Shown here piece after piece: positions 62,054 through 64,000 of a stretch of 64,000 nt of DNA. The notes below the pieces were generated by a model that saw only the letters and a program-made list of their open reading frames with translations, was not told the DNA's origin and did no database searches. How positions within the stretch are numbered: the first letter of the stretch is position 1; every line of letters starts with the position of its first letter. This DNA is from Sphingomonas sp. Root710 (GTDB lineage: Bacteria > Pseudomonadota > Alphaproteobacteria > Sphingomonadales > Sphingomonadaceae), in assembly GCF_001429065.1 (NCBI RefSeq), contig NZ_LMIB01000001.1, positions 588 through 64,587 of the forward strand, written 5' to 3'. The translations under genes were made by a program, and so were the position numbers.

Positions 62054-64000
62054 ATGGCCGACGATCTATATCCCGTTCCCCATGATTGGGCCGTGCGCAG
62101 CCGGATGAACGCGTCGATCCGCGCGGCTGACCACGCGAGTTCGCTGGCCCCGGGCGACGCCTATTGGCTGGAACGCGCCGCCAGGCTCGATTGGTCGAAA
62201 GCACCGGCCAAGGCCGACGAGAGCAGCTTCCACGAAACAGATTTTCAGGTGCGGTGGTTTGCCGATGGAGAGCTCAATGCCTCCTATAATTGCATCGACC
62301 GGCACCTTGACGCGCATGCCGACGATATTGCGATTATCTGGGAGCCGGACGATCCCGCCGAACGGCCGCGCCGCTTCACATACGGCCAGCTCTATGAGGA
62401 AGTGTGCCGTTTCGCCAATGTGCTGAAGAGCCAGGGCGTCCGGCGCGGCGATCGTGTCACCATCTACCTGCCGATGATCCCCGAAGCGGCGTTCGCGCTG
62501 CTCGCCTGCGCACGAATCGGCGCGATTCATTCGGTGGTGTTCGGGGGCTTCTCGCCCGACGCGCTGGCCGGGCGGATCCAGGATTGCGACAGCAGCATCG
62601 TCATCACCGCCGACCATGGCCGGCGCGGCGGCAAGACGGTGCCTCTCAAGGCGAATGTCGACGAGGCGCTGAAGCACTGCAGCAGCGTCGAAGCCGTCAT
62701 CGTCATCAGGGCGACCGGTGGCGCAACCGATATGGTGCCGGGACGCGATGTCTGGATGCATGAGGCCGCGCGGCATGTTGCGGCCGATTGCAAGCCCGAG
62801 CCGATGAACGCGGAGGACCCGCTGTTCATCCTCTACACCAGCGGATCGACGGGCAAGCCCAAGGGCGTCGTCCATAGCACCGGTGGTTATCTGTTGTGGG
62901 CAAGTCTCACGCACGAGCTTTGCTTCGACTATCGGCCTGGCGAGGTCTTCTGGTGCTCGGCCGACATCGGTTGGGTGACCGGGCACAGCTATATCGTCTA
63001 TGGGCCGCTGGCGAATGGCGCGACGACCTTGATGTTCGAAGGCGTGCCGAACTGGCCCAGCCCCGGCCGGATGTGGGAGGTGGTGGACCGGCACGACGTC
63101 CATACGCTGTTCACCGCGCCGACCGCGCTGCGCGCGCTGATGAAAGAGGGGGACGGCTTCGTCACCGCGACCTCGCGCAAATCCCTCCGGCTGCTCGGAA
63201 CGGTCGGCGAGCCGATCAACCCCGAAGCGTGGCGCTGGTATCATGAGGTGGTCGGCGAAGGGCGCTGCCCGATCATCGACACATGGTGGCAGACCGAGAC
63301 CGGCGCGGCGATGATCGCCCCGCTGCCGGGCGCGACGGCGCTCAAGCCGGGGAGCGCCACCTTGCCCATGCCGGGCGTATCGCCCGAGATCGTCGACACG
63401 GAAGGGCACAGGATCGATGGGCCAGGGGAAGGCAACCTCTGCATCACCCAGAGCTGGCCGGGGCAGATGCGCACCGTCTGGGGCGATCATGAACGCTTCT
63501 TCCAGACCTATTTCAGCACCTATCCCGGCAAGTACTTCACCGGCGACGGCTGCCGCCGCGACGAGGACGGCTATTACTGGATCACCGGCCGGGTCGACGA
63601 CGTGATCAACGTCTCGGGCCACCGCATGGGCACCGCCGAAGTGGAGAGCGCGCTCGTCCTCCACGCCAAGGTGGCCGAGGCGGCGGTCGTCGGCTTCCCG
63701 CACGACATCAAGGGCCAGGGCATCTACGCATACGTCACGCTGAACGCGGGCGAGGAACAGAGCGAGGACCTGCGCAAGGAGCTGCGCGACTGGGTGCGCA
63801 CCGAGATCGGCCCGATCGCGACCCCCGACGCGATCCAGTTCGCCCCCGGCCTGCCCAAGACCCGCAGCGGCAAGATCATGCGCCGCATCCTGCGCAAGAT
63901 CGCCGAAGGCGACGTCTCCTCGCTGGGCGACACCTCCACCCTCGCCGACCCGTCAGTGGTCGACGATCTGGTCGAGCATCGTTTCGAGGCGGACCGACCG
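62054..64000 (+). CDS. acs: Acetyl-CoA synthetase (AMP-forming), 3' end beyond window
   Basis: The frame is open for 649 codons to the last base, so the end is missing; the family has about 650 residues, so little is lost. It begins [20 protein letters not shown] and has P-loop [20 protein letters not shown] (about 261-280), the acetate-pocket region [39 protein letters not shown] and catalytic Lys in [11 protein letters not shown] (about 606). It converts acetate or a short acid to acyl-CoA, completing alcohol to aldehyde to acid to acyl-CoA. It follows the TonB gene by 8 bp and so may be in its operon. Propionate use is possible. Confidence 0.93.
   Translation, partial: MADDLYPVPHDWAVRSRMNASIRAADHASSLAPGDAYWLERAARLDWSKAPAKADESSFHETDFQVRWFADGELNASYNCIDRHLDAHADDIAIIWEPDDPAERPRRFTYGQLYEEVCRFANVLKSQGVRRGDRVTIYLPMIPEAAFALLACARIGAIHSVVFGGFSPDALAGRIQDCDSSIVITADHGRRGGKTVPLKANVDEALKHCSSVEAVIVIRATGGATDMVPGRDVWMHEAARHVAADCKPEPMNAEDPLFILYTSGSTGKPKGVVHSTGGYLLWASLTHELCFDYRPGEVFWCSADIGWVTGHSYIVYGPLANGATTLMFEGVPNWPSPGRMWEVVDRHDVHTLFTAPTALRALMKEGDGFVTATSRKSLRLLGTVGEPINPEAWRWYHEVVGEGRCPIIDTWWQTETGAAMIAPLPGATALKPGSATLPMPGVSPEIVDTEGHRIDGPGEGNLCITQSWPGQMRTVWGDHERFFQTYFSTYPGKYFTGDGCRRDEDGYYWITGRVDDVINVSGHRMGTAEVESALVLHAKVAEAAVVGFPHDIKGQGIYAYVTLNAGEEQSEDLRKELRDWVRTEIGPIATPDAIQFAPGLPKTRSGKIMRRILRKIAEGDVSSLGDTSTLADPSVVDDLVEHRFEADRP

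Noticed and set aside
62066-63703. 545-codon minus-strand frame over the 3' part of the window
   Set aside because: It is antisense to the acetyl-CoA synthetase gene, which is open from 62054 to the end and has all family motifs.

Overview
The window is a GC-rich chromosome or megaplasmid segment. Its gene style (two TonB-dependent receptors, several single-component Rieske oxygenases, many SDR and acyl-CoA dehydrogenase genes, a LuxR solo) fits an alphaproteobacterium of the sphingomonad group. This is inferred from gene content only; there is no rRNA, tRNA, CRISPR array, transposase or replication origin to confirm it.

Positions 1-44800 form a large catabolic region. It opens with a truncated crotonase gene followed by a perfect 99-bp direct repeat. 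Next come an amidohydrolase and a luciferase-like oxidoreductase (396-2402, closed by a strong terminator), then a CoA-ester module of two acyl-CoA dehydrogenases, a CoA ligase and a crotonase (2592-7524). An IclR regulator diverges from a 2-keto-4-pentenoate hydratase-type gene (7803-9467). A minus-strand unit follows (13554 to 9586): Rieske oxygenase, SnoaL-like protein, Tat-exported FAD dehydrogenase and cytochrome c. A TetR gene diverges from it. A second Rieske oxygenase, a second CoA ligase, SDRs, a VOC protein and an MDR reductase lead to a TonB receptor (22251-24524). Behind that, reading leftward, are a quinohemoprotein PQQ dehydrogenase, another MDR, a SnoaL-like protein and a Rieske ferredoxin. 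The seven-gene minus operon 36319-29575 combines a DUF35/OB protein, a thiolase-like enzyme, an acyl-CoA dehydrogenase, E1 alpha, E1 beta and E2 of a 2-oxoacid dehydrogenase, and a VOC protein. A GMC oxidoreductase, a LuxR solo, a fourth acyl-CoA dehydrogenase, a ThuA protein, a third Rieske oxygenase and three SDRs end this half. Together these look like import, activation, hydroxylation, dehydrogenation and beta-oxidation-like shortening of a bulky alicyclic, terpenoid, steroid-like or aromatic compound. The substrate cannot be read from the sequence.

Positions 44800-45240 are an AT-richer gap with no convincing gene. From 45241 the theme changes to a class C beta-lactamase-fold hydrolase and then a periplasmic alcohol-oxidation system: aldehyde dehydrogenase, DUF779 and DUF3422 proteins, a FIST sensor with a hybrid histidine kinase, a LuxR-type response regulator, and a PQQ alcohol dehydrogenase carrying the Asp-x-Asp signature of lanthanide-dependent enzymes. 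Its accessory genes follow: a XoxJ/MxaJ-like binding protein, cytochrome c, a beta-propeller protein, a porin, a TonB receptor and an acetyl-CoA synthetase that runs off the window end. The expected flow is alcohol to aldehyde in the periplasm, aldehyde to acid by the aldehyde dehydrogenase, and acid to acyl-CoA by the synthetase.

The most striking non-coding signal is a roughly 20-bp box (consensus close to GACCTAAGGTCCAATTGCCC) found five times, each time upstream of a gene of this alcohol-oxidation set. It is a candidate operator for the local response regulator. A weaker lux-box-like half-site pattern (ACCTGT...AG) recurs in promoters of the first half, which also encodes a LuxR solo.
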